A DNA stretch of 64,000 bases from Sphagnum compactum (taxonomy: Eukaryota; Bryophyta; Sphagnopsida; Sphagnales): NCBI GenBank assembly GCA_965153455.1, contig OZ234504.1, forward strand, positions 8,990,001 to 9,054,000. The letters run 5' to 3'. Both the position numbers and the translations under genes were made by a program. Shown piece after piece: positions 35,635 to 47,046 of the stretch; the stretch's first letter is position 1; every line of letters starts with the position of its first letter. The notes beneath the pieces were generated by a model. That model was given only the letters and a program-made list of their open reading frames with translations, was not told where the DNA came from and did not search any database.

Positions 35635-37623
35635 CTAGTCAGCATAGTCATCGTTGTCAGTGACCTCCTCCTTCATGAAATCAGCAGCCTTGTCCTGCAT
35701 CATGAGCTGTAGAATTTGCTGTGGCCCCTCCGACAACACTAAATTTTCAAGTTCGGTATTCCTGAACTCAGATTCTTCCTCAGTCGTACCCACCGTTTGA
35801 TTCCCTTCATCAGAGTCTTCGCTTGAGCCAGAATCAGACTCAGATTCCAGCTCAGCGATTTGCTCACTAATGCTCTGTTGAGACAAGTAGGACGCGCCGT
35901 CCATTGCCTCCGATTCTCCAGATGGGTGTTTCCCAGTATAATCGTTATTGCAGTCACCAGTGGCTGAGTCCGATCTCTGCATCAAGTTTACCATGGTGAG
36001 TGGCAGCACTTCCACATCAGCCCCAGGACCTCGTCTGACTTGGATCAGTCCCTGCTCAACATCCACAATCGCGCCAATCTTGATCAGCAGATCAAGCCCT
36101 AGTAAAATGTCATAGCTATCCGTATCCACAACCATGAAAGTCATCCTGCATTGCACTCCCCCGACCTTTATCGGTACCTCACTAATTCGGCCGAGTGCCT
36201 GTGTAATGGCACCTGAGGCCGTCTTGTATGTCTCCGATCCAGACACTAAATGCATTAGACCCAGCTCTCGAACTATTGCAGCTGCCATGACTGACATGGA
36301 TGCTCCAGTATCCACCAGTCCTTCAATTAAACACTGGTTCACTTCGACCAAAAGGTGGAGCGTTTTGCTCCTGTGCGTCTTGCTGATATACAGACGTCTG
36401 AGTGTTAGGACGGCTGAAACCATCGACACTTGAGTGTTTGCAGCCTCCACATCTTTCTTCTTCCGAGCTACCTTCACCAGATTCTCCAGGTGCTCCAACT
36501 CTCCTGGTATCATCATCACTGTCTCCATTGGCGTCAGTGATATCTTCCCTTTAATAAAATGGGACAGAATCTTCGATCTGACAGACTCCTCCCAATTGGC
36601 TCCTGCTCCTTCGATTGTTGGATCAGGAGTTAGTCCTGACGCTGCTGGTGTCACCTGCACATGCATTCTTCTTCTTGGTACCCGAGTGTAGGAGAACAAG
36701 TTCTCACCCCCACACAGCTTGTTAAGCTGGCGTAAGGTCGCTTCCTCATCATCCAGCATCACCTCTAGGAAGTTAGCTGATCCGGGGTGCGTCTTCCCAT
36801 CCCTTGGCTTCTTCCAGCATCTGTCCTCTGAGTGCCCTAAGCCTGCACAGAAAGAACACTTCACACCACAATTCTCTGTCCTATGCGGCATCCCACATTT
36901 GGCACATTTGGGCCGGGGTTCATTAAGCCTCGGACATGCTATGGCGATGTGGTCTCCTCCTTTACAAATTTGGCACACTCCAGACATGCTGGAAGAGGAT
37001 GATGCGACTGGTTTAGACACATTCCCCTTCATGAAATTGATAAGCGTATCATTGAAAGCATTGACTTGCTTTTCCATCATTGTCTCTGCAACTCCTTCCT
37101 CCTGCTCTTCCTTTAGAGGTTCGAATGGAGTTTCGCCGAGCTCACCCAACACCCTTTCGAGTTCTGTGGCAGCACCCACCATCTCTTCTATGTCAGCGTA
37201 CGTTCTAACAACACATATCTTCCTAATTTCTGGTCTCAACTTACCCAGAAATCGCCTCCTCTGTTCGGCATCGGGAATTTTCCCCCGCTGAAACAGTTTA
37301 TCTAATCGCTCAAAATATTTCTGCACCCGCTCCTTGGGTTCCTGCTTGATGACATCGAGCTTCATTCGAATGTCGTCAGTGTCCACATTGCCATACTTCT
37401 GCAAAATCAGTGTTTTCAGCTTAAGCCAGTCGACCGGCGCTGGCTGCAGCTTTCTGAACCACTCCCGGGCCCTGCCTCTCAGATTGAGCTTGGCAATCTT
37501 GAAAAGTTTGTCCGCATTGAGGTCGTGCACCTCAGCAGCCATACTGAGCCTTTCCGCCCAATCGCTGACGTCTTCATGATCGCGCCCCCAGAACAATTCG
37601 TCCATGCCCTGTGGACTAGTCAT
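35635..37623 (-). CDS. gag-pro: Retrotransposon Gag and aspartic protease
   Basis: ATG at 37,623; 662 codons to TAG at 35,635. Residues 1 to about 165 are the capsid-like retrotransposon Gag domain (motif REWF near 53-56). Three zinc knuckles follow: C217-C220-H225-C230, C240-C243-H247-C252 (one residue short of the usual spacing) and C256-C259-H264-C269. The aspartic protease has its active site at VDTGAS, D438-T439-G440. An acidic, Ser-rich tail follows. Gag packages the RNA and the protease cuts the polyprotein. The TAG at the end cuts the frame before RT; a designed readthrough is possible, but nearby breaks argue for decay. Confidence 0.88.
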   Translation of the reverse strand: MTSPQGMDELFWGRDHEDVSDWAERLSMAAEVHDLNADKLFKIAKLNLRGRAREWFRKLQPAPVDWLKLKTLILQKYGNVDTDDIRMKLDVIKQEPKERVQKYFERLDKLFQRGKIPDAEQRRRFLGKLRPEIRKICVVRTYADIEEMVGAATELERVLGELGETPFEPLKEEQEEGVAETMMEKQVNAFNDTLINFMKGNVSKPVASSSSSMSGVCQICKGGDHIAIACPRLNEPRPKCAKCGMPHRTENCGVKCSFCAGLGHSEDRCWKKPRDGKTHPGSANFLEVMLDDEEATLRQLNKLCGGENLFSYTRVPRRRMHVQVTPAASGLTPDPTIEGAGANWEESVRSKILSHFIKGKISLTPMETVMMIPGELEHLENLVKVARKKKDVEAANTQVSMVSAVLTLRRLYISKTHRSKTLHLLVEVNQCLIEGLVDTGASMSVMAAAIVRELGLMHLVSGSETYKTASGAITQALGRISEVPIKVGGVQCRMTFMVVDTDSYDILLGLDLLIKIGAIVDVEQGLIQVRRGPGADVEVLPLTMVNLMQRSDSATGDCNNDYTGKHPSGESEAMDGASYLSQQSISEQIAELESESDSGSSEDSDEGNQTVGTTEEESEFRNTELENLVLSEGPQQILQLMMQDKAADFMKEEVTDNDDYAD

Positions 37624-37849
37624 TCTGCAAATGCGTAATGAGGACAAAAAATTGCAAAACTACTTATAGACACAAAGTCTTCAAAAATATAGAAACTCAA
37701 CAACTGTCTATTTGCTGCAGTCCAACCCTTCCAGTTCTCACCCACACACAACTTTTCAAAAGGAAAACAGATGCACAAATAAAATCACTCAGAATCTTAG
37801 CTCCTGTACTCGGTTCTGATCCTTGAAACAAAACCAACTGCGATCCGAT

Positions 37850-38507
37850 TCATCCATCGAACTCAGCCTGCACTCCTTCATGGATCGGCTTCAACGGTGG
37901 ATAAACAGATGGAACAGTAGCGAACTTCTGTTCATCAGTTGATTCCTGCTGGAATCTCCATTCGCCATCCTGGCTTTGCCAGATTCGCCAGCTAATGAGG
38001 CGGGATCGGGATCCACTATGTTCAACCCGAAGCAATCGGTCGCCCGCCTGAAATAGGTCTTCTATGCCTGGTATGAACAATCGCACAAAGTGATTCGGTG
38101 AAGCTGCAGACTTGGGGATCCAGATATCTCCCAGCCTCGGCAGTGCACTTTGTCTCGCTGAATACGCAGGATCCACCCTACGCAAGGTAGGAGGTATAGT
38201 AAAAGTTCTCCTGTAGTTCTGATGTGTAGGCCCAAGCCCTTGCTCCATCGGTAACCTTCAGCCAAACTCGGGCTGTTGTGTGGAAACCACTATGCATTAT
38301 CTCAACAGCAATGTCTCCTACTCTAGCCTCGTCGGGATCTATCCCTACTAGACGCACAACTCCAAATCCTAAGAAACGCAGAATCGCCGCCCCTCTTTGT
38401 GGGCCATTCTAAATAGTGACGAAATCAAATCTACGGATGATGTTCAGCTCACGATCTTCCTGATTCACAGGTTCCACCGGAACTCCTTCGCCACTAGACG
38501 AAGACAT
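37850..38507 (-). pseudogene. Leader reading frame(s) between primer site and gag, unidentified
   Basis: From an ATG at 38,507 a Ser/Glu-rich start runs into a TAG after about 32 codons, stays open a further stretch, and changes frame. A 132-codon frame at 37,850-38,248 follows. Together they suggest about 200 codons of former coding sequence upstream of gag. The 132-codon part is rich in Arg, Trp and Pro with no motif I recognise. It may be a separate ORF or an old N-terminal extension of gag. Confidence 0.45.
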
Positions 38508-38573
38508 GATCATTGACTTTCATTCTATCTAGACCACTACAAGTGCCACCAAACTCTTAGACATCGGAACCAT

Positions 38574-38585
38574 GCTCTGATACCA
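38574..38585 (-). promoter_or_regulatory. Primer binding site for initiator Met tRNA
   Basis: On the minus strand TGGTATCAGAGC, continuing ATGGTTCC, the standard plant primer site complementary to the 3' end of the initiator methionine tRNA. It primes minus-strand DNA synthesis and overlaps the inner LTR edge. Confidence 0.9.
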
Positions 38586-39528
38586 AAAAGGAGGGGTCCA
38601 TAGAACGCACAACACATCTATTGTGGCCAACGAACCCTGTCGACTGAACTCTGCTGATCTTCTCTACTCACACAGAACTCCAAACCTTCTCACACAACAA
38701 CTACTGACCGGCTCTTTCCTCCCCACCTCACAGATCGGAGATGTACAGACACAACAACACGTCCAACCTTAAGCATCCTTCTTCTTCCTCACCGCTCACA
38801 CAGGTATCAAACAAAGAAGCTTTCCATTGCATTTACAAAATATGTACAATCCCGAAAGCACAAGCTCTCGGGACATCAGAAGACTCACAAAACAACAGCT
38901 TCAGTGCTGTTCCGACTCTCTTTCTCTTTTTCTCTAATTCTTCTGCAGCGACAACAACCATTTGACTGACTACTAGGCGCAGCGGAAATTCAGGCGTTCA
39001 GCCAAAGTCACCTAACTACAGAGCTTTACACCATCACCATGTCTATCCAACTACCAAACTTTTACAGTTCCAGCTTCTACAAATCCACACACCTCCCAAA
39101 ATTATTCTGCTAATCCCATTCTAGCCTCCTGATCTTTCTCCTTTAACACCAACCAAAATTGTCTGTCTCTCCTCTCTCTCTCTCTCCTACCTTCCGAGCT
39201 AAACCTTCTTGCAGTCCGGGAAAAAGATCCACTCCACACCTCCAGAGCCACACAAAAGCTTTCCGAGATTCCGTAAGCTTCCCTCCGAAGCCTCACCGTT
39301 CGCCGTCGCCGCCCGTTTTTCATCAATTCGGCACCATAAGCATTCATCATTCTCTGCCGCCATCTCCCAAGATTATCCTAAAGCACACAAAGCAAGGGAG
39401 AAAGCAACCATGCACTCCATGCAGCAGTAATGAGCGCCGAAAACAAAAGGTGGCCGCCTCAAACAGACCTAGATCCTAAACACAGTTCAGTGTTCACACT
39501 GAATCTGTCCACCTACCTTCGCATTACA
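38582..39528 (-). repeat. 5' LTR
   Basis: About 947 bp in element orientation from 39,528 leftwards, starting TGTAATGCG. Its inner end runs from TTTTTGGT straight into the primer-site bases, without the TACA seen at the end of the 3' LTR. This suggests a small deletion between the two TGGT words at the LTR/primer-site junction. Confidence 0.9.
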
Positions 39529-39532
39529 GTTG

Positions 39533-40800
39533 AATGTTATCTAACAAGTTGCAAGAGTTGCAACAATATAATTCACTGTATATGAATTTGTATACATATG
39601 CAACATGCACAACTATGTTGCAATTTGATCTTTGCAACTACTATGGCACTCCATTGCAACATTATGTGATTAAGTTGCAACTACTATGCCACTATTTTGT
39701 AACTATTGTGTAATTAAGTAAGCAATGGTGTGTTGATGTGGAATGATGTGTTGACAAATCATTGATGGACAAATGACAATTAATTATATTTCAAGATTTA
39801 ATTTTTTATTATTTTATTTAAATCATTCAACTTAAAATTGATAAGATGTTGACATGTGGCACTTAGGTGAATAGGTTAGTAGGCTTAAAGTAGGTAGACA
39901 TTACTATCTACATTTATGTTTGGTAGGTAGGGAGTTAGGCCTAGGTAAATAGGTAGGTAAACATAGGTAGGGTAGGTAAGTCATTTCGGATAATCTTATT
40001 TAATTTTGTGTTTAATCTTTAGGGCCAAACCTTCTTTTATTGGTTTATTCCAAATGTCATTTGTTTTTAAAAATGCATTCAAATATTATATATTTTACAA
40101 ATTTGAAAGGTAGGAAAAACAATATAAGATGAAAAAAAATTAAGTTGCAACCCACTTACAACTACTACAAAACTAGCTAGTGAATAAACATTTAAGCTCT
40201 TAAAGAACTTCAAACCCTAATACATTATCTTTTACATCCAAATGCAAAAGGTCTTTTTCCGACCTTGATTTGGTGCACCTATTGCCGTTTAGGTTGCTCA
40301 AAAATGACATGAAAATGAAAAAGTTATGGTTGTAAAGACTAAACAACATTAATTTTTGATCACCGATTTAATTCACACTTTAAGATTTAACACATTCGTC
40401 TTCTTCATAATTCTTTTATGTTGTTCCTTTACCTATGGAGCTCAAGTAATGAATGTAGATCTTAACTTGGAACACCTATATAACACTTTAGATCATTAAA
40501 AATGAACAAGAGACAAGAAAATAAAAAGGCTTAAAAAAAAATGGTTTCAACACTATGTGATTTTTGACATGCTTTGTGTTTCGTTTATGTTGTTCATTTG
40601 GTTTTGGAATTGAAACATATAATATAAAATTTACCTTGGTGTTCCCATGATGTTTTACATCACACCAAAATAAACAAAACATCAATAAAAATCCAAAATT
40701 GTTCAATCATTGCCCAACAATCAGTGATGGGTGAATATACCTTAACATAATTTATATATTAAATATATTAACTATTAATTTAGAATATATATAAAAATGT

Positions 40801-40831
<31 letters not shown>

Positions 40832-41064
40832 TAAATATTCATATTTATATTATTTATTAAATTATTAAATTTATAGTTAATAATTGGGTAATTGCACAAA
40901 AACCCAATGTAATATTTGTAAAGTAATTGCAAATAAGTTGTTAATGAAAGTTTCATTTATTCCAATTGTATTATAGTTGTCATATGTGATTCATGTGCAA
41001 CTTGTTCAGCTGCTTGTAGATCTCCATTTTTACAAATGAATATTGCACCCACTTTGAGTCCGCA
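39533..41064. other. Spacer, AT-rich, no gene seen
   Basis: The first 230 bp hold many TTGCAAC/GCAACTAC words like the subterminal motifs of the CACTA-type elements, continuing the motif seen left of the retrotransposon. About 39,850-39,970 contains several GTAGGTAGG-like words. No gene was recognised. Confidence 0.55.
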
Positions 41065-42561
41065 GTGTTGCTATGGATGCTTATCAGCCTGTATGGATCT
41101 CAAGTCTTGGAGATGGGATTATTTTATTCATGGGTCCTGAAGGCTAGTCCTTTGTTGGTGAAGGAGATCAAGGTTGGTGAGCATTTGCTAATTGCTTATG
41201 AATCCAATGCACATGTGCCATGTTTGCATGTGTTTTATGCTCAGAGTTGTGGTTGAAAATGGTTCAATTGCTGGGGGTTCATAATGTTGGACCATCTTGC
41301 TGAGTATCATCTTCAGTATGGTGCTTTTTTGTGTGTGAGGGTTCAGGTTCAGAATCTTGGAGAGCCTGGTCCAGTTGTGACTTCATTTGCAAAGCATCCA
41401 GGTTATGGTCATCCATTCATTTCAGACGAAAAATTTAATGTGACAGTCAATCCACGGTTCCACCAGGCATGTATCTCTCTGCCATAGTTTCTGTTTGGAC
41501 TTTGTATTGGACTCTCCTGCTTTTCTTATATTATGGTGGGCAATTGAAATCACTTTGCATCCATCTGATCTTAAGCAGAATCCGATGTGGTAGTTGTTTT
41601 TAATTATCTGCAGCGATATGGATTCTGGCTGAACAAAGGCTCATGTTTTACTCTCATATACAATGTGAAAGACTCTTGGGAAGATAGCCTGGTGCTGGCA
41701 ATTGTCAGAGGTGAAAAGGCTGTTATCTTCTTTGAGTTTGTTTGAAGGCAGAGCATTCGATCATGTTACCCATGCACAGTGCTGGTTGATAGTCAAATTG
41801 TAGATGCAGCTGTGGCGAACTCCAATGACAAGGTGTATCGCCTGTGAAAAATTCATGTCATCTATTATTGACAAATGAATGTCATTTGGTTTACTGTTGC
41901 AGGTGAAGATAGCTATCAGGAATGGACAAAGGATCCAAGTAATGCTCAATTAGTATCAGCATGGAAGCGGATTTATGGTAAGACATTCATTCAGGAAGTC
42001 TCCTAGAGCACATGGGATGAAGTTGTATATGTTTGTTCAGCTAATTGCCAATCGTTGTATGACCAATCAGAGCTCAGGTTTGGTGGGTTGGGAGTCTTTC
42101 ATCAAACTTCTGTGCTTACCTGCCTAGCAGCTGTGCACTGTGTGCTTGGATGCACCTAAGGACAGTTTCTTTGATCCTTGTGGCCATCGCTGCACATGTT
42201 ACACCTGTGGCATGAGGTACCTACCCATGACCCAATGGCAACAAATGATTCCTTTTGCAGATGTTCTAGTTGTTTGCTGGTGGGGTTATAATCAGCTAGG
42301 ACATGGGTAATTATCCAGCTGCATTTGCCCATGGCTCAGCAGTGCATGTTGTGAGTTCATTGTACTGTGATCAGAAATCATCTGGACCACTGCTGTCGCA
42401 CAAGGACAGTTTTGTTTCTCTTTAAGTTTTCTGTTTGGAGCTTGTGGGCTGACCATGAAACCATAACCGCTTGAATTGCAAGGATACAAAATGGAGACAT
42501 TGCAAGATGTCCCATTTGCCGGGAAAATGTGCGTGCTGTCCTTAGGAATTATGACTCATAA
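41065..42561 (+). pseudogene. Relic of an APD1-4-like RING-type E3 ubiquitin ligase gene
   Basis: Exon-like pieces: 41,065-41,466 (one in-frame TGA at 41,254; ends CAG followed by GC instead of GT); 41,614-41,710; 41,903-41,977; 42,131-42,216; 42,483-42,561. The middle pieces read as an extracytoplasmic APD-like domain (NLGEPGPV, YGFWLNKGS, EWTKDPSN, AWKRIYG). The last two make a C3HC4 RING: CTVC, PCGH, CTCYTC, CPIC, ending at TAA. In the APD family a further domain and a membrane segment lie between IYG and the RING; about 150 bp here hold neither, so an internal part seems deleted. RING ligases pass ubiquitin from E2 to targets. Assignment to APD is from remembered family pattern; the RING itself is clear. 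Confidence 0.6.
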
Positions 42562-44369
42562 ACCCTTAGAAGCAACAATCTGGCTCTGGAGCCATCTTCC
42601 TTGAAAATTGCTTAAGTTTTGTGACTGTAAAGCATGTGAATGAGAAAATTGCTGATTTGGTGACTAAGGCATGCTTTTTTTTCTGTTCTGTGATTGACGA
42701 TAAGCAAACCATGGTCATCTTCTGAACTGGACAAATGAAAAAAGATGTGTCATTGCAGTGTAGATATCATCAATTTCTCCTAGCCTAGCTCATCTAATTA
42801 TGCTGAATCATTTTCCAGTTAGTTAACGCTATGATGACAACAATCTTAGACACTGGAAAATGCAACTGTGTCTAAGAGGGTTGCAACATCTTCTAAATCT
42901 GTACAACTTCAGGTTTTGCCACCCTAGATAGACAGCATGTTTGTGTAATCTGTCCTATTGCCAATCTGAACTTGTGTACTTGGGATTGACCATTTGTGAC
43001 TTGTGATCTGCAATTTTTTATGATTGAGGTTTAGAGTTCCAAGGGGCATCAAGAGGAGATATCAACTCTGTGCGGAAATTGAAACATGTTAGACACTAAG
43101 TTTAATGCAGTTTGGGAGGGTACATTATAAGGGGATGAGCATTTCATAAAAATGGAACACTTACCCCAAAGACCGCACACTGGCCAAAGCCAGGGCAGGC
43201 CTATTTCAGGGAGAATGCCTCACTTGGATGGTATTACCCCACTGATATTAAAGTTATCGGTAAAGTCATGGAAAGACAGTACTGGGACCCCTCGGTTTCA
43301 CTATTCAGAGGGCACGCCCTCCCATGCCCTGGCCACACATCGCAAGGCCATGGGAGGTACATATATGTGTGCACTCTAAATAAAATATGGAAAAACATGT
43401 TGTGAAACTAAGGGTGACTTTAGACGAAGGTCCAGGGATGAATAAATTCAAGCAATCTTATTGGTCCAAAGCTTTAAATTGGCCCCAAAGGCCTTTAGAC
43501 AATGGTCCAAGACCAAAAAGTAGCAACTTGAGGCCAATATGGCACCTGTTTTGGAGGGAAAATCAATTAGTTTAAGATGGTATCCTTTTCTTCAGCCCTG
43601 GGGGCCTAGACAAGGCCATAAAATTCAACATTTATTAGTAACTTGAGGCAGATTGAAAAGATTTTTTCTTTTGTGGCCTTGACTACTACTAGTGTAATTT
43701 AGCACTTGGGGCTGATTTCAACTTTTGCACCAATAGGAATGTGTGATTTGAGTTGAACATCAGCCTCGACTCCTATTGTAAACTGGGCCTAAGAGCAGGT
43801 CCACAGGTGCTGGTTGGTCCAAGTGGGTTGCTAATAGCTATTATTGGTTACCGATCCTTTGCATTGTCAGTTTTAGTGTGGGGCTGGGGAAAACCAAAAA
43901 ACAAAGAAACTAATCCTGATTTTTGGAAAAAAATATTGTGTTTCATTGCAATATACTCAGAGCACCTGTGGAGCTGGTCTAAAGGATCATTCTACCAATA
44001 ACAAAAAGATGTTTTTGTCAAGTGATTTCACTAAATTTTAAATGAATTCACTAATTTAAGTAATTAGTTAAAAAATTTAGTGAATTCCCTGGTGTAATGA
44101 ATGAGGAGTAATGAATAAGGAGTAATGAATTGCACCCACATTTTCTAATAATTAGAAGCAAACACAAAGTGTTTGTAACTTGGTACCAGAATAGATGCTG
44201 GTTTGGTCAAGGTATACCAGATACAAATATTATCAGTGTTTTTCCTTCTCTTTTTTCTTTTTTTTTCAATTTTGTGGTTTGTAAACTTAGTCAAAATTTT
44301 CCATTTATTGAGCATTTTTTTCTTGAATCCACACTTTTAAAACGAATTTTTCCCAATTTCTTCAAAACA
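42562..44369. other. Spacer, no gene seen
   Basis: Mixed-composition sequence with several short open frames (for example 43,152-43,379 and 43,387-43,575) that lack recognisable domains. The distal duplicate starts at its right edge. Confidence 0.55.
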
Positions 44370-45472
44370 AAATAATTTAGCCACAATGCGAAAATTCACT
44401 AAGAGAAATCACTTTTTCTGAACACAATTTCTTTTGTTTTTCCACTCCAGATTTATTTGTTATGACCCTCCATGTAATTTTTCCTCCCCAACTCCTTTTA
44501 TGTTAAAATAGACGAGTGTTTAATGATCACTTGTCCGCACCCACAAACGTCATTAAATTTTTTTTTATATACTCAAAGACCATTTTATGTCTTTACATCT
44601 GGACCAGTAATTAGTCACTACATGTCCAAATCCAAAGTAGAAAAAAGCTTTTCAAGGGGTTAAAATGACCACTGCAATATCGACATCAAATAATAGGTTC
44701 ATACGACCAAGGCAAATTGATCCCCACATTCGGATCATGGTAAAAATCGCAAAGCCCATTTAAATTGCTCATAAATATTCTAAATATTTAAAAATATCAT
44801 TTTCTGTAGACAAAATCAGGGTCCCTAAATCCAAATCTGTAACTTTTGGGGGCCTGATATGGCCATTTAATAATGCACTGGGTGAAATCAGCCAACAGCA
44901 GGAAACGTGTGGAGCAATATTTTCTGGGTGCGTTTTGAGATATAGCCCCAAGTGGCTATCATCATCGGTAGGAAGATTTAGTCAGATTTGGCTATGGCTA
45001 AATAATGGCATTAGAAAATCTTAAACATTTTTCTCTTATTTTTGGCTACCTACTTGAAAACCGTGTATGGAAGAAATCTGACGATTTTTGTATTGGATTT
45101 CGAATTTTGGCTTTTGAGAATCTCAAAAAGCATTTATTTTAGCGCTTTTTAAATTTATGACTTAGTTTTTTTTTTGGCTATAGTTTTTTTGGTAAAAGAG
45201 AGGTCGGTGTGTGGATGTGAACAAAAGTCATGATGATAAGAATGGAGGAGAGCGTTTTTTGGTAAAGCGCGTTTGACAAGTCTCAAGCTGACATTGCATG
45301 TTCCATCCTCAATTATGAGTAGAAAATAGAGACATGTGTCCCACAAAAGAAAGTAAGGAATTGTTCAGTGGCCAAGAAATCGGTAAAGCGCGGATGCTAC
45401 AGTCTGAAGAGTCACGGCAAAACCCTTCTAGAAGTTTCTAGGGGAGGAGAAAATGAAGAAGAAGAAACATTT

Positions 45473-45887
45473 GTGAGAAATGTCAAAAAAGGAGTAAGAA
45501 AAGAGGGTGGGAATTCCAGGGAGATCGTGAAGAGGAAAGGGGTTGATGTTCTTTGGAGAGATCTAGTGGAAGGATCAGCTTGCGAGAATCTGTGATGTGA
45601 CGGACACCCATCATACCCTCTGTATGCTATTGGGATGGCAGAGGATTTCTAGCAGGTTTTATGAGAGCTTCTTCTTCTGTGAGAAAAGTCGAAAAAGGAG
45701 TAAGAAGAGAAGAGTGTGAGAATTCCAGGGAGTTCGTGAAGAGGAAAGGGGTTGTTGATGTTTTTTGGGGAGATCTAGTGGAAAGATCAGCTTAGCTTGC
45801 GGGAATCTGTGATGTGAGGGACACCCATCATACCCTGTGTATGCTATTGGGATGGTAAAGGATTTGTACATAGCAGGTTTTATGAGA
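45473..45887 (+). repeat. Local tandem duplication, distal counterpart
   Basis: Distal equivalent of the repeat pair at 1,256-1,665. Unit 1 is about 45,473-45,665 and unit 2 about 45,679-45,887. Its position relative to the downstream hydrolase exon is the same as in the proximal copy. Confidence 0.78.
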
Positions 45888-45952
45888 CCAAAAGGTTATG
45901 AGAAAAATATTTATGAGAGTAGTGAGCAAAAGGCATTTCAGTAGTGTGAAAT

Positions 45953-46225
45953 ATGAGAAATTCATATGGCCTCAAGCGAAAAGGAGTTGATCTTTCACAA
46001 GGGCCACCAAAAAGAAAGAGAGATGTTGTGCAGATACCTGCTGCGAATGAGACACCTTTGGTCCCCACTGAAAATGCTCCTTCAAGCTCTGGATGGCACA
46101 GCAATGTGGTGCTTCTTCTTGACCTTATGATGAGCTTTCTTTGCACAGTTTTTTCTTGGGCTTTCCCAAGTTGCATGTTGAAGTTTGATTTTTATTTGCT
46201 TTATTTTATTTTGTTTGGGTGTTGA
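45953..46225 (+). other. Possible 5' leader exon of the distal receptor gene (unproven)
   Basis: Distal counterpart of the open frame at 1,732. It keeps the ATG, the basic PPKRKRD motif and the Ser/Pro-rich segment, then diverges in the hydrophobic tail. Conservation of the hydrophilic part between duplicates is compatible with a short first exon, but the duplicates are so similar that this is weak evidence of coding. Confidence 0.3.
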
Positions 46226-47046
46226 CAATTTTCCTTGACCCTTACAACCATGATAGCCACTAGGGTACCCGAACGTCCCCAATCATTTACAAGCTTCCTT
46301 GTCATACATTTTTACTTTGCTTACTTTCTAGTTTGGTTGTTTAGATAAAAACAATATGAAATGATGTTTAAAACAATACGAAATGGAGTCATCATTATAG
46401 CCTCTTACATCAGGCTGGCGACTTATTTGCTATAACAAGTAGCATTGGTGGAAGGGAAATTTGTCAAAATTTGGCATTGACTAAGAATATATTGAACTTG
46501 TAAGAATTGGAACTTTCATTATAGATTATGAGTTAACTTCAATGTGTAGTCTTGATCCAACAACCTAAAGCAAATTATTAAAATGCTCTTGGACATTCTT
46601 ATTGGGTTTGTGCCCCAATTCCTTGGCTGTTGGAGGCCCTAGAGGTTCTAATGTTAAAGAACATGTCATGAAATGCAAATGAACCAAACTAGATGGCTAA
46701 GCAAATCAACCCAAACTTGAAAGAATCCAATTCTTAGCATTAACCTTTATTGTTTGGCATACATTCCACCTATTATGTAACAACATTTACTTATTGAACT
46801 ATGTTTTGACACTATGAGGTCTATGACACATGTGAATGATCTTCATTTGTTAGTCATGCAAGATAGATTTGGTATTCTCTAATTCTTTATTATTATGATC
46901 TTTTAAACTTAATCTTTTCAACTAATTATTGCCTTTATCTAACTATTATAATTTGTATATTGCATTTTTCTTATTTCATGTATAGTCAAATAGTTTCCAA
47001 GAAACATTTGAAAAAGTGTGTTGACTCATTTTCATTTTCTTTGCAG

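Larger units (their letters stand above)
31303..39528 (-). mobile_element. Ty3-type LTR retrotransposon, ~8.2 kb, coding frames broken
   Basis: Transcribed on the minus strand: 5' LTR at 38,582-39,528, primer site, leader frame, gag-protease, RT, RNase H, integrase, polypurine tract, 3' LTR at 31,303-32,251. The order RT-RNase H-integrase defines the Ty3 group. The outer ends are TGTAA...TTACA and GTTG flanks both sides (31,299-31,302; 39,529-39,532). The LTRs differ at only about fifteen positions by eye, so insertion is fairly recent, yet pol has several stops and a frameshift. It is probably defective and may have been mobilised in trans. Confidence 0.93.
44370..47046. other. Upstream region of the distal receptor gene
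   Basis: Counterpart of 1-2,924, with the same tandem pair and possible leader exon. The acceptor TTTGCAG ends at 47,046. No promoter element could be assigned. Confidence 0.6.

Noticed and set aside
43681-43700. CTACTAGTGTAA resembling the right end of the CACTA element at 28,560
   Set aside because: The following bases on the minus strand (CACTAGTAGTAGTC) do not keep the GAAAA block, and no partner end with the same 3-bp duplication was found.
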